DNA of 10,994 nt. It comes from an uncultured Gemmatimonadota bacterium. Its GTDB lineage: Bacteria; Gemmatimonadota; Gemmatimonadetes; Gemmatimonadales; Gemmatimonadaceae. The position numbers and the translations under genes are program-made. The DNA lies in assembly GCA_946480295.1 (NCBI GenBank), contig CAMLIT010000133.1:1-10994 (forward strand). The letters run 5' to 3'. A model generated the notes under the pieces. The model searched no databases. It was not told the origin of the DNA and saw only the letters and a list, made by a program, of their open reading frames with translations. Below are positions 1 through 6,585 of the stretch, piece by piece (position 1 is the stretch's first letter; each line of letters starts with the position of its first letter).

Positions 1-88
1 TGGCGGCCCCCCGGGGCGGTGGTGTTTCCACCTTCCTTTTTGTTTTCCTGTCCTGGGCCCCCCCGCCCGGCCCGGTACCGGTGGCGTC
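1..88. other. Low-complexity left end, possible contig-end artefact
   Basis: The first roughly 80 bases mix C and G homopolymers with T-rich runs, unlike the smooth GC-rich sequence that follows. No gene or RNA is recognisable. An open frame from base 19 runs into the pterin enzyme, but its N-terminal part is proline-rich and matches nothing in that family, so I treat it as non-coding. The opposite end of the window has the same look, which suggests these are error-prone assembly ends rather than biology. Confidence 0.45.
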
Positions 89-127
89 CCGAGCGGCTCG
101 CCAACAACGAAGAACCAACGACCAATC
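89..127 (+). repeat. Dispersed 39-bp repeat, copy 1
   Basis: This 39-base element begins with CCGAGCGGCTCGCC and ends with ACCAACGACCAATC. It recurs in inverted orientation at 6489-6527 with a single mismatch, A at base 104 where the other copy corresponds to C. Here it lies 41 bases before the start codon of the pterin synthase gene, inside its likely leader or promoter region. The left end includes the near-palindrome GAGCGGCTCGCC. Its function is unknown. Two nearly exact copies in non-coding DNA point to an interspersed repeat family rather than chance. Confidence 0.85.
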
Positions 128-168
128 ACGGCGTTTCGCGTTTCCGCGTTGCGCCTCCCGCCACCCGT

Positions 169-585
169 ATGTACTCCCTCACCCGCCGCGTCTCCTTCGC
201 CGCCGCACATCGATACCGCATCCCGGACTGGTCCGACGAGCGCAATGCGGAGGTGTTCGGGCTGTGCGCGCGCCCGAGCTTTCACGGGCACAGCTATCTC
301 TGCGAGGTCACCGTCAGCGGGCCCCTCGACCCGGTCACCGGCTTCTCCGTCGATCTCGGCACGCTCGACCGTGTCCTCGAGAGGGAAGTCCGGCAGCGCT
401 TCGACCACCGCAATCTCAACGTCGACATCGCCGAGTTCGGCGACGGCAAGCTGATTCCCACGGGCGAGAATCTTGCCCGCATCATCTGCGAGCGCGTGCA
501 GCGCGCGCTCGGCACGGCGGCGAAGGTCACGGCCGTGGCCGTTTCGGAGGACGCGACGCTCACGGTCACCTACCGTCCGGACTGA
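169..585 (+). CDS. queD: 6-pyruvoyl-tetrahydropterin synthase / QueD family protein
   Basis: The 138-residue protein belongs to the PTPS/QueD fold, which acts on 7,8-dihydroneopterin triphosphate. It makes 6-pyruvoyl-tetrahydropterin (PTPS) or 6-carboxy-tetrahydropterin for queuosine (QueD). The zinc ligands appear as His14 (AAAHRY), His39 and His41 (FHGHSY). The catalytic cysteine is Cys33, the Asp-His pair is D79-H80 in FDHRNLN, and the pterin-anchoring glutamate is E127 in VSEDAT. PTGENLA (97-103) matches the conserved PTxEN segment. The cysteine-to-HGH spacing is five residues, as in animal PTPS, whereas E. coli QueD has three, so the symbol queD is a family label. The ATG at 169 is chosen because homology begins there; no good Shine-Dalgarno sequence precedes it. 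No queuosine genes are nearby, so the exact product is uncertain. Confidence 0.9.
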   Translation: MYSLTRRVSFAAAHRYRIPDWSDERNAEVFGLCARPSFHGHSYLCEVTVSGPLDPVTGFSVDLGTLDRVLEREVRQRFDHRNLNVDIAEFGDGKLIPTGENLARIICERVQRALGTAAKVTAVAVSEDATLTVTYRPD

Positions 586-728
586 CGGTACGCCAGGCTC
601 GTGACCCTCGCGGCCGTTCGTTCTTCCTAGAGCCGGGGGCGGCGTCGCGCGGCTCCCATCGATTCGACAGCGAGTGGGCCCACCGCCGGCCAGTCGCGGG
701 CGCCCGTCACAGTGAAGAGTGGCATCTG
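586..728. other. Intergenic gap, no feature recognised
   Basis: These 143 bases separate the pterin synthase from the FdhE-like gene. I see no convincing hairpin followed by a T-run, no strong promoter and no small reading frame with a ribosome binding site. The gap is long enough to hold a promoter for the downstream gene. Confidence 0.4.
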
Positions 729-1493
729 GTGATTTCGTCGGTCGCATCACGTAGTCGAGAAGCCGTGTCCCGTTCTGTTGCCGACCAGCTCGCGCCGGTG
801 CTCCGGCTGCACGCCGAGCTGCGGGACTCCCTGCCCGTCCCGGTGGACGTCGCGCGGGCGCGGGCCCGCGTGGCCAACGGGCGGCACGCCTTCGATTCCG
901 CGTCGGTCCTGCGCTCCGCGGGCGATCTCCGCCCGCTCTTCGCGCGGGCCGTCGCCGCCTTCGAGCTGGCGGGACTGGCGTCGTCGGAGGACGCCTCCGC
1001 GGTGCGCCGCCGGTCGCACGACGTGACCGCCCACGCGCTGGCCTGGGCGGCGGGCGACCGGCTGCCGAGCGAGCCCGCCAAACGACTCGCCCGCCGCGCC
1101 TCCGCGCTCCTCGGCAGCGCCGTGCTGCGCAACGCCGCGGAACAGGTCCTCGCCGTGGCGCCGGCCGACGACTGGGCGCGGCCGACCTGCCCCTGCTGCG
1201 GCGGGGCTCCCGACCTCGCGCTCGTCGGGCGCGGGCAGCGTCGCATCGTCTGCGCGCGCTGCGACACGACCTGGCGCGCCGCGAGCAGCGGCTGCCTCTC
1301 CTGCGGCGCGGAATGCGAGCCCGCGCTCGTGCGCATCCGCTCCCCGTATCTCGGCTACACGCTCGTCATGTGCAATGCCTGCGGGCAGTACCTGAAGGAG
1401 CGCGGCGCGACGGGGCAGTGCGAGCCGTTGCTCGAGCGCGAGCTGACCGCGCAGCTCGACGCGGCGGCCCGGGAGCGCGGACTGGGCGTCTGA
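729..1493 (+). CDS. fdhE: FdhE-like formate dehydrogenase accessory protein
   Basis: The 254-residue protein has an alpha-helical, alanine/arginine-rich N-terminal half and a C-terminal zinc-ribbon-like region with four CxxC pairs: C154/C157 (CPCCG), C175/C178 (CARCDTTW), C189/C192 (CLSCG) and C215/C218 (CNACGQYLK). This order, including the tryptophan after the second pair and YLK after the last, is the signature of FdhE. FdhE binds iron through these cysteines and is needed in the cytoplasm for maturation of respiratory formate dehydrogenases. The family is about 300 residues in E. coli, so this is a shorter version. GTG at 729 is the chosen start; GTG at 765 is also possible, and both have weak ribosome binding sites. 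MobA follows 43 bases downstream, which supports a molybdoenzyme role. No formate dehydrogenase gene is in the window, so the client enzyme is unknown. Confidence 0.82.
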   Translation: MISSVASRSREAVSRSVADQLAPVLRLHAELRDSLPVPVDVARARARVANGRHAFDSASVLRSAGDLRPLFARAVAAFELAGLASSEDASAVRRRSHDVTAHALAWAAGDRLPSEPAKRLARRASALLGSAVLRNAAEQVLAVAPADDWARPTCPCCGGAPDLALVGRGQRRIVCARCDTTWRAASSGCLSCGAECEPALVRIRSPYLGYTLVMCNACGQYLKERGATGQCEPLLERELTAQLDAAARERGLGV

Positions 1494-1511
1494 CGGCCGG
1501 CGGGCCGGCCG
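1494..1511 (+). terminator. Perfect GC hairpin after the fdhE-like stop codon
   Basis: CGGCCGG and CCGGCCG flank a CGGG loop, giving a 7-bp all-GC stem that starts at the base after the TGA stop. No T-run follows, so it is not a classical intrinsic terminator. It may act as a weak terminator or an mRNA 3'-end stabiliser. The next promoter-like element starts 10 bases downstream. Confidence 0.3.
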
Positions 1512-1521
1512 AGCGCCCGCA

Positions 1522-1530
1522 TGCTATGTT
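1522..1530 (+). promoter_or_regulatory. Extended -10 promoter element for mobA
   Basis: TGCTATGTT matches the extended -10 pattern TGnTATnnT. The hexamer TATGTT ends 6 bases before the ATG of mobA at 1537. Transcription would therefore begin at or next to the A of the start codon, predicting a leaderless mRNA. In agreement, no Shine-Dalgarno sequence is visible before this ATG. No clear -35 box is seen, which is usual for extended -10 promoters. Confidence 0.45.
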
Positions 1531-1536
1531 CCCGGC

Positions 1537-2160
1537 ATGCGCCCGCCGCCCCGCCCCGCCTGCACCGGCGTCGTCCTCGCCGGCGGCGCCAGCAGCCGCT
1601 TCGGCGGCGCACCCAAGGGGCTGCACCCCGTCGCCGGCCGTCGCGTGCTCGATCGCGTCCTCGACGCGCTCCGCGCGGTCACCGACGCACAGCTCATCGT
1701 CGCCAACGACCCGACGGCGCGCGACTGGGCGCCCGGGGTCCGCGTCGCGCGCGACGTGCTCCCCGCGCGCGGGAGTCTCGTCGGCATCCACGCGGCGCTC
1801 GTCCACGCGGCCTCGCCCGTGCTCGTCGTCGCCTGGGACATGCCCTTCGTCACGCCGGCGCTCCTCGACGCGCTGCGCCGCCGCGGCGAGAACGAAGCGG
1901 CGGCGGTCGTCCCCAGCGGACCGCACGGTGTCGAGCCGTGCTGCGCCTACTACGTGCCCGCCTGCATCCCGGTCGCCGAGCGGCAGGTCGCGGCGGGGGA
2001 GCTGCGGCTGAGCGCCTTCCTCGCCGCGCTCCCCGCCGTCGTCCGGCTCGAGGGTGCCGAGCTGGCGGCGGCCGGCGATCCGGCGTCGATGTTCCTCAAC
2101 GTCAACGACGCCGCGGACCTCGCCGCGGCGGAGCGGCTGGCCGCCCGCGCCCCCCTGTAG
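1537..2160 (+). CDS. mobA: Molybdenum cofactor guanylyltransferase MobA
   Basis: The 207-residue protein transfers GMP from GTP to molybdopterin-bound molybdenum, making the guanine dinucleotide cofactor used by DMSO-reductase-family enzymes such as formate dehydrogenase. The N-terminal nucleotide-binding signature is complete: L14-A-G-G...R21-F-G...K27-G (LAGGASSRFGGAPKG). The metal-binding aspartate is in DMPF (101-104). EPCCAYY (133-139) stands where EPLxALY is usual, and FLNVNDAADL (186-195) matches the FxNxNTPEDL segment near the C terminus. Length is normal for MobA (about 195-210). The ATG at 1537 lacks a ribosome binding site but has a well-placed extended -10 element, suggesting leaderless translation. 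MoeA lies one gene downstream and an FdhE-like gene lies upstream. CofC/MobA-like relatives exist, but the context and full signature favour MobA. Confidence 0.92.
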   Translation: MRPPPRPACTGVVLAGGASSRFGGAPKGLHPVAGRRVLDRVLDALRAVTDAQLIVANDPTARDWAPGVRVARDVLPARGSLVGIHAALVHAASPVLVVAWDMPFVTPALLDALRRRGENEAAAVVPSGPHGVEPCCAYYVPACIPVAERQVAAGELRLSAFLAALPAVVRLEGAELAAAGDPASMFLNVNDAADLAAAERLAARAPL

Positions 2161-2190
2161 CGATATTGCTCCGCGACCCGAACCCCTGAC

Positions 2191-2194
2191 GGAG
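2191..2194 (+). promoter_or_regulatory. Shine-Dalgarno sequence for dacB
   Basis: GGAG stands 5 bases before the ATG at 2200, a good spacing. It supports that start over any internal methionine, and the resulting N terminus is a proper lipoprotein signal peptide. Confidence 0.6.
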
Positions 2195-2199
2195 ATTCG

Positions 2200-3708
2200 A
2201 TGAGAGCACGGTCGCGCGCGCTGGTCCTCTGCTGTCTCACGCTCGCCGGCTGCGGCGTGCTGCATCCCGCCGCCGGTCCGACCCCCGCGATCTCGCGCGA
2301 TGCCCGACGGGCGCGCGCCGCGTTCCGGCGCGAAGCCGATTCGCTCGCCGCCACCCCCGAGTTCCGGAACGCCTACTGGGGCATCCTCGTCGTGGATCCG
2401 CTCGCGGGGGACACGATCTACTCACACCTCGCGTCGAAGCTGTTCCTCCCCGCGTCGAACATGAAGCTCGCCACGGGCTCCACGGCGCTCGAGCAGCTCG
2501 GCCCCGACTTCCGCTTCCGCACCACGGTGGCGGCGCGCGGGAGCGTCAGCGGCGGGATGCTCGTCGGCGATCTCGTGGTCTCGGGACGTGGCGACCCCAC
2601 GATCAGTGACCACATGCGCGGGGACGCCATGCAGCCGCTCCTGGCGATGGCCGACTCGCTGCTCGCGCACGGCGTCCATCGCGTGACGGGACGCGTGCTT
2701 CCGGGAGCGGACGTCTTCCCCGGCGGCGTGCGCGGCTTCGGCTGGCCGTGGGACCAGCTCGACGACAGCGACTTCGCGGGCGTCGACGAGCTGCTCTTCA
2801 ACGAGGGATTCTGGCACCTCCAGGTGATCGGCGGCGCGCACAGCGGCGACGCGCCGACCGTCGTGACGGGGCCGACGCGCAACCATCCGTCGGTGCGCGT
2901 CGAGGCGCTCACCGTGGATCTTGCGTCGGCGCTCGGCAACGGCGCGCCGCGCCACGCCTCGGACATCGAGGCACACTACGACACGCTGCAGGGCGGCCTC
3001 GTCATCACGGGGTGGGTCGCGGCCGGCGACACGGCGGCGTTCGACGTGTCGCAGCACGATCCCGATGCCGCGTACCTGGCGGCGTTTGGCGAGGCGCTGC
3101 GCGACCGCGGCATCGCGGTGGACGGGAACGTCACCGCGCCGGCCGCGCGCGCCGACACGCTGTTCACCGTGCTCTCGCCGCCGCTGCGCGACATCCTCCC
3201 CGCGCTGATGAAGCCCTCGCAGAACCAGATCGCCGAGGTGCTGCTGCGCACCGTCGGCCTCGAGCGCGCCGGCGCGGGGACGCCGGACAGCGGTCGCGCC
3301 GTCGTCGCCCGGCAGCTCGCCTCGTTCGGCGCGTCGCCCGACGGCTACGTGATCCACGACGGCAGCGGCCTGTCGCGCTACGACTACCTCTCGCCGGAGA
3401 CGATCGTCCACATCCTCGACGGCATGCGCCGCTCGCCGAACTTCCAGCTCTTCTACGACGCGCTGCCGATCGCCGGCGTGGACGGGACGCTGCGCTCGCG
3501 CATGCACGGCACGCCGGCGGAGGGGAACGTCCACGCGAAGACCGGCACGCTCACCGGCGCGCGCTCGCTCTCCGGCTACGTGCGCTCGGCGGACGGCCGC
3601 CTGCTCGAGTTCAGCATGCTGTGCAACAACTGGACGGTGCCGGTGGCCGACGTGACCCGGGTGCAGGACGTGCTCGCCGTGGCGCTGAGCGAGATGCGCG
3701 TGCGGTGA
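2200..3708 (+). CDS. dacB: D-alanyl-D-alanine carboxypeptidase/endopeptidase, PBP4 (peptidase S13) lipoprotein
   Basis: The 502-residue protein is a class C low-molecular-weight penicillin-binding protein that trims D-Ala from peptidoglycan stems or cuts cross-links. All three active-site motifs are present in S13 order: S86-N-M-K89 (PASNMKLATG), S340-Q-N342 (KPSQNQIAEVLLR) and K447-T-G449 (HAKTGTLTG). The long insert between the first two motifs is typical of PBP4. SGRGDPTISD (128-137) and HDGSGLSRYDYLSP (386-399) are also family segments. The N terminus is a lipoprotein signal with lipobox L15-A-G-C18, so the enzyme is probably anchored in a membrane facing the periplasm, whereas E. coli PBP4 is soluble. 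The stop overlaps the moeA start by 4 bases (GTGA), so a cell-wall enzyme is transcribed with molybdenum cofactor genes. This linkage has no obvious functional reason. Confidence 0.95.
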   Translation: MRARSRALVLCCLTLAGCGVLHPAAGPTPAISRDARRARAAFRREADSLAATPEFRNAYWGILVVDPLAGDTIYSHLASKLFLPASNMKLATGSTALEQLGPDFRFRTTVAARGSVSGGMLVGDLVVSGRGDPTISDHMRGDAMQPLLAMADSLLAHGVHRVTGRVLPGADVFPGGVRGFGWPWDQLDDSDFAGVDELLFNEGFWHLQVIGGAHSGDAPTVVTGPTRNHPSVRVEALTVDLASALGNGAPRHASDIEAHYDTLQGGLVITGWVAAGDTAAFDVSQHDPDAAYLAAFGEALRDRGIAVDGNVTAPAARADTLFTVLSPPLRDILPALMKPSQNQIAEVLLRTVGLERAGAGTPDSGRAVVARQLASFGASPDGYVIHDGSGLSRYDYLSPETIVHILDGMRRSPNFQLFYDALPIAGVDGTLRSRMHGTPAEGNVHAKTGTLTGARSLSGYVRSADGRLLEFSMLCNNWTVPVADVTRVQDVLAVALSEMRVR

Positions 3709-4964
3709 ACCGGCTCAGCGTGGAGGAGGCGAGCGCGCGCGTCCTCGCCGAGGTCGCGCCGTGCGGCACGGAAGCGGTGCCGCTGCGCCAGGCGCTCGGC
3801 CGGGTGCTCGCGCGCGATGTACGCTCGCCCGTCACCCTCCCGCCGTGGGACAACTCGTCCATGGACGGCTACGCGGTGCGCGCCGCCGACGTCGCCGGGG
3901 CCACGGCCGAGCGTCCGGTCTCGCTCCCGGTGCTCGAGACGGTGGCCGCCGGGCGCCGCGCCACGCAGCCGCTCCGACCGGGCACCGCGATCCGCATCAT
4001 GACCGGCGCCCCCGTGCCCGACGGCGCGGACAGCGTGGTCCGGGTGGAGGACACCGACGGCGGCGTCGACCGCGTGGCGGTGCGCGACGCGCGCGACGCG
4101 GGGCACAACGTGCGGCCGCGCGGCGAGGATCTCCGGGCCGGCGACGTCGCGGTCGCCGCGGGTGCGGTCCTCGGCCCCGGGCAGATCGGAGTCCTCGCGT
4201 CCGTCGGCGCGGCCACCGTGGAGGTGTACCGGCGCCCGCGCGTCGCGCTGCTCGCCTCCGGCGACGAGCTGGTCGACCTCGACCACTTCGACGACGTCCT
4301 TCGCGGCGAGCGCATCGTCTCGTCGAACAGCTACAGCCTGGCGGCGGCGATCGCGCAGGCCGGGGGCGAGGTGGTGGACCTGGGCCTCGCGCGCGACGAC
4401 CCGGGCGCGCTGCGCGAGCGCGTCGATCGCGCGGCCGGGTGCGACCTCCTCGTCACGTCCGGCGGCATCTCCGTCGGCGCGTTCGACTTCACGCGCGAGG
4501 TGCTGCGCGACCTCGGCGCCGAGATGAAGTTCTGGCGCGTCCGCATGCGGCCAGGCGCTCCGGTCGGCTTCGGCCTCGTGCACGGCCGCCCGTGGCTCGG
4601 CCTCCCGGGGAATCCCGTGTCGGTGCTCGTCACCTTCGAGCTGTTCGCGCGCCCGGCGATCCGCGTCATGCAGGGCGACCGGCGCCCCTTCCGCCGCACC
4701 GTCCGCGCGATCGCCGACGAGGCCATCTCGATCGCGGCGCCGCTGACGCACTTCATGCGCGGGACGGTGAGCCCGGGCGAGGACGGCGCGCTGCACGCCC
4801 GTCTCACCGGCCCGCAGGGCTCCGGCCTGCTCACCTCCATGGCGCGCGCCGACGCGCTGCTCGTGGTCGCGCACGACCGGCCGCACGTCGCTCCCGGCGA
4901 GTCCCTGCCCGCGATCCCTCTCGGCGACGCCGCGTCTGGCGCCGCCGAGCTGCGGCTGTCGTGA
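3705..4964 (+). CDS. moeA: Molybdopterin molybdenumtransferase MoeA
   Basis: The 419-residue protein inserts molybdate into adenylylated molybdopterin, the step before MobA. Visible family segments are WDNSSMDGYAVR (48-59), IRIMTGAPVPDGADSVVRVED (97-117), RPRGEDL (137-143), LLASGDELV (182-190), the MoaB/MogA-like core TSGGISVGAFDF (251-262), and RMRPGAPVGFG with GLPGNPVSVLVTFE (280-290 and 299-312). Acidic residues D49, E188 and D261 fall at positions conserved in the family. Length agrees with E. coli MoeA (411). The start is the GTG at 3705, inside the dacB stop (GTGA overlap), giving translational coupling; the longer open frame upstream is antisense-like shadow over dacB. The stop overlaps the methyltransferase start in the same way. 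There is no sign of a fused MogA domain. Confidence 0.95.
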   Translation: MNRLSVEEASARVLAEVAPCGTEAVPLRQALGRVLARDVRSPVTLPPWDNSSMDGYAVRAADVAGATAERPVSLPVLETVAAGRRATQPLRPGTAIRIMTGAPVPDGADSVVRVEDTDGGVDRVAVRDARDAGHNVRPRGEDLRAGDVAVAAGAVLGPGQIGVLASVGAATVEVYRRPRVALLASGDELVDLDHFDDVLRGERIVSSNSYSLAAAIAQAGGEVVDLGLARDDPGALRERVDRAAGCDLLVTSGGISVGAFDFTREVLRDLGAEMKFWRVRMRPGAPVGFGLVHGRPWLGLPGNPVSVLVTFELFARPAIRVMQGDRRPFRRTVRAIADEAISIAAPLTHFMRGTVSPGEDGALHARLTGPQGSGLLTSMARADALLVVAHDRPHVAPGESLPAIPLGDAASGAAELRLS

Positions 4965-5653
4965 GCGATCGATCGGGCGAGGCGCTGCGCCGGCTCGAGC
5001 GGGAGCTCGAGCGGCGCTTCCGCACGCGCGTCACGGAGCTCGACGTCGCGGGGCGCCGGCTGCGCATCGTCCATCCGGCGAACCCCGAGGAGCTGATCGA
5101 CGAGGAGGCATTCGAGCGCGACGAGCGGCTGCCGTACTGGGCGGACCTCTGGCCGTCCGCGCGCGTGCTCGCCGAGGTGGTGGCGCGCATGCCGGGGCAT
5201 GGGATGTCGCTGCTGGAGCTGGGCTGCGGCTCCGGGCTCGTCTCCGCCGCCGCCGCCCTCGCCGGCTTCGAGGTGCACGCGACGGACTACTACCACGACG
5301 CGCTTCGCTTCACGCGGCTCAACGTCTGGCGCAACGCCGGCGTGGATCCGCGGACGCGGCACGTGGACTGGCGCAGGCTGCCGACGGATCTCGGCCGGTA
5401 CGACGTGGTGGTCGCGTCGGACGTGCTCTACGAGCGGCCGTACGCCGAGCTGGTGGCGCGAGCGATGGCGGCGACCGTGCGGCCCGAGGGGCTCGTCCTG
5501 CTCGCCGACCCCGGGCGCGTGGCGATGGACGACTTCCTCGGGCAGGCGAAGACCATGGGCCTCCGGCTGCGGAACGCCGAGCGCGTGCCGTACGTCGAGG
5601 AGAAGGTGCGGCAGACGATCACGATCTACGACCTGCGTCCGGCGGCGACGTAG
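4961..5653 (+). CDS. Class I SAM-dependent methyltransferase, METTL20/ETFBKMT-like (family 16)
   Basis: The 230-residue protein has a seven-beta-strand methyltransferase core. Motif I is LELGCGSG (85-92), an acidic residue follows at D109, and the DxxY motif of lysine methyltransferase family 16 is D154-V-L-Y157. Before the core sits PYWADLWPSARVLAE (58-72), which resembles the YWA-WPxG-ALA segment of METTL20. After it comes LADPGR (181-186), resembling the GDPGR segment of the same enzyme. METTL20 and its bacterial counterparts trimethylate lysines in the recognition loop of the ETF beta subunit. etfB and etfA lie on the other strand of this window, which makes ETF a plausible substrate. The GTG start at 4961 overlaps the moeA stop by 4 bases. 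The N-terminal 55 residues are charged and helical. The enzyme class is certain; the substrate is an inference, and another protein could be the target. Confidence 0.85.
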   Translation: MSDRSGEALRRLERELERRFRTRVTELDVAGRRLRIVHPANPEELIDEEAFERDERLPYWADLWPSARVLAEVVARMPGHGMSLLELGCGSGLVSAAAALAGFEVHATDYYHDALRFTRLNVWRNAGVDPRTRHVDWRRLPTDLGRYDVVVASDVLYERPYAELVARAMAATVRPEGLVLLADPGRVAMDDFLGQAKTMGLRLRNAERVPYVEEKVRQTITIYDLRPAAT

Positions 5654-5704
5654 CCGGCGTTGCCCCGATGCACCGGCGTCGTCCTGAGGAGGCCACTGCA
5701 CCTC

Positions 5705-5710
5705 GGGAGG
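5705..5710 (+). promoter_or_regulatory. Strong Shine-Dalgarno sequence for the Big_2 gene
   Basis: GGGAGG lies 7 bases before the ATG at 5718, the best ribosome binding site in the window. It decides in favour of this start over the ATGs at 5772 and 5781, which lie closer to the hydrophobic signal segment but lack well-spaced sites. Confidence 0.6.
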
Positions 5711-5717
5711 GCTCTCG

Positions 5718-6452
5718 ATGCGGGTTCGAAGCGCTGGAGCGGTGCGCCGTCGCCGCTCCGCCGGCAGGACGATGCTGCGCATGTCGCAGCGGGTGATGCT
5801 CGCCGCCGGTCTCGCGGCGGCCGTCCGGTGCGCGGAGCCCTCGTCCTCCGCGCCGCGCCTCACGATCGCCAGACGCGCCTCCTTCGCCGTCGCGCCCACC
5901 TTCGACACCCTGCCGTCCGGCGTGCCCGTCGTCCAGCTGAGCCGGATGCGCGGCGTCATGGTGAGCGCGACGGGGGACAGCGTCGTCGCCGCGGCGCCCT
6001 TCGAGGGGGACAGCGCGGTGCTCGTCTTCGACGTCGAGCTCACGGGCGGACGCGAGACGTTCCAGCTCACGCTCGACGCCTACGATCTCGCCGGCGCCAT
6101 CGCGTACGAGTCGGTGGACACGGTGATCGTGCGACCGGGGCGGAATCCCCCGGTGCACCCGCGGACCATGCGCTACGCGGGCCCCGACGCGGACGTCGCG
6201 ACCATCCGGGTGGTGCCGGACACGCTGGATCTCCCGCCCGGGGCGCGGGCGACGTTAGGCGTGAGCGGCACGACGCACGACGGTCGGCACGCGAGCGTGC
6301 CGATCCGCGTCGGCTGGCTGTCGCGCGCCGACTCGGTGGCGACGGTGGACGCGACGGGCGCGGTGCACGCGAGTGCAGTCGCGGGAACGACGTGGGTGGT
6401 CGCCCGTTCGGCGTCGGGAGCGGTGGATTCGGCGGTGGTGAGGGTGCGGTAG
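5718..6452 (+). CDS. Exported protein with C-terminal Big_2 (bacterial Ig-like) domain
   Basis: The 244-residue protein starts with an arginine-rich stretch and a short hydrophobic segment (about 26-37, VMLAAGLAAAVR) followed by C38-AEPSSS. This is a secretion signal, possibly a lipoprotein one, though R37 before the cysteine is atypical for a lipobox. The middle (about 45-140) has beta-strand-like alternation and no family I recognise. The last roughly 80 residues form a Big_2 domain: IRVVPDTLDLPPGARATLGVSG, a WLSRADSVATVDATGAVHA segment (the W-S-S-x-x-S-V-A-T-V-D-x-x-G-x-V pattern) and GTTWVVARSASGAVDSAVVRV. Such domains are cell-surface or periplasmic adhesion or structural modules; no enzyme motif is visible. 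It lies 64 bases after the methyltransferase with its own strong ribosome site. It converges on the etf operon across a repeat-filled gap. Confidence 0.75.
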   Translation: MRVRSAGAVRRRRSAGRTMLRMSQRVMLAAGLAAAVRCAEPSSSAPRLTIARRASFAVAPTFDTLPSGVPVVQLSRMRGVMVSATGDSVVAAAPFEGDSAVLVFDVELTGGRETFQLTLDAYDLAGAIAYESVDTVIVRPGRNPPVHPRTMRYAGPDADVATIRVVPDTLDLPPGARATLGVSGTTHDGRHASVPIRVGWLSRADSVATVDATGAVHASAVAGTTWVVARSASGAVDSAVVRVR

Positions 6453-6459
6453 GGGGCGG

Positions 6460-6480
6460 GAACGAGGGACGCGGGACGCG
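6460..6480 (-). repeat. Heptamer repeats (CKCGNCC-like), three units
   Basis: On the plus strand the units are GAACGAG, GGACGCG and GGACGCG, which read CGCGTCC, CGCGTCC and CTCGTTC on the minus strand. They start 8 bases after the stop of the Big_2 gene. The same heptad type occurs beside etfA and near the right end of the window, so this is a local member of a dispersed family. Confidence 0.6.
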
Positions 6481-6488
6481 TAACCGGC

Positions 6489-6527
6489 GATTGGTCGTTG
6501 GTTCTTCGTTGGTGGCGAGCCGCTCGG
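6489..6527 (-). repeat. Dispersed 39-bp repeat, copy 2 (inverted)
   Basis: The reverse complement of these 39 bases equals 89-127 except for one base. It sits in the 162-base gap between the convergent Big_2 gene and the iron-sulfur oxidoreductase gene. It is part of a composite of repeats, with heptamers on one side and a palindrome plus an ATCCT...AGGAT element on the other. Confidence 0.85.
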
Positions 6528-6546
6528 CAACGACATCACGCTCCTC

Positions 6547-6585
6547 GGCGCCGGCGCCAGATCCTTCGCTTCGCTCAGGATGACA
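6547..6585. repeat. GC palindrome plus ATCCTTCGCTTCGCTCAGGAT interspersed repeat
   Basis: Bases 6547-6558 are the perfect palindrome GGCGCCGGCGCC. Bases 6559-6585 carry AGATCCTTCGCTTCGC followed by TCAGGATGACA, with ATCCT (6561-6565) and AGGAT (6577-6581) able to pair. This is a widespread bacterial interspersed repeat, known to annotators because its spurious translations read HPERSEGS and ILSEAKDL. It lies between two convergent genes about 30 bases beyond the oxidoreductase stop, a good site for bidirectional 3'-end formation, though that role is inferred. Confidence 0.75.

Noticed and set aside
81..728. N-terminal extension of the FdhE-like frame over the pterin synthase
   Set aside because: The frame overlaps a clearly real gene, is extremely arginine-rich and has no family resemblance; FdhE similarity fits a start near 729.
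2748..3704. Upstream part of the moeA frame across dacB
   Set aside because: Arginine-rich out-of-frame translation of dacB; MoeA homology begins at the GTG at 3705.
5669..5685. 17-base exact match to the mobA start region (1561-1577), possibly a mobA remnant
   Set aside because: The match stops at both ends and is not followed by any further MobA similarity, so chance in GC-rich DNA is a sufficient explanation.
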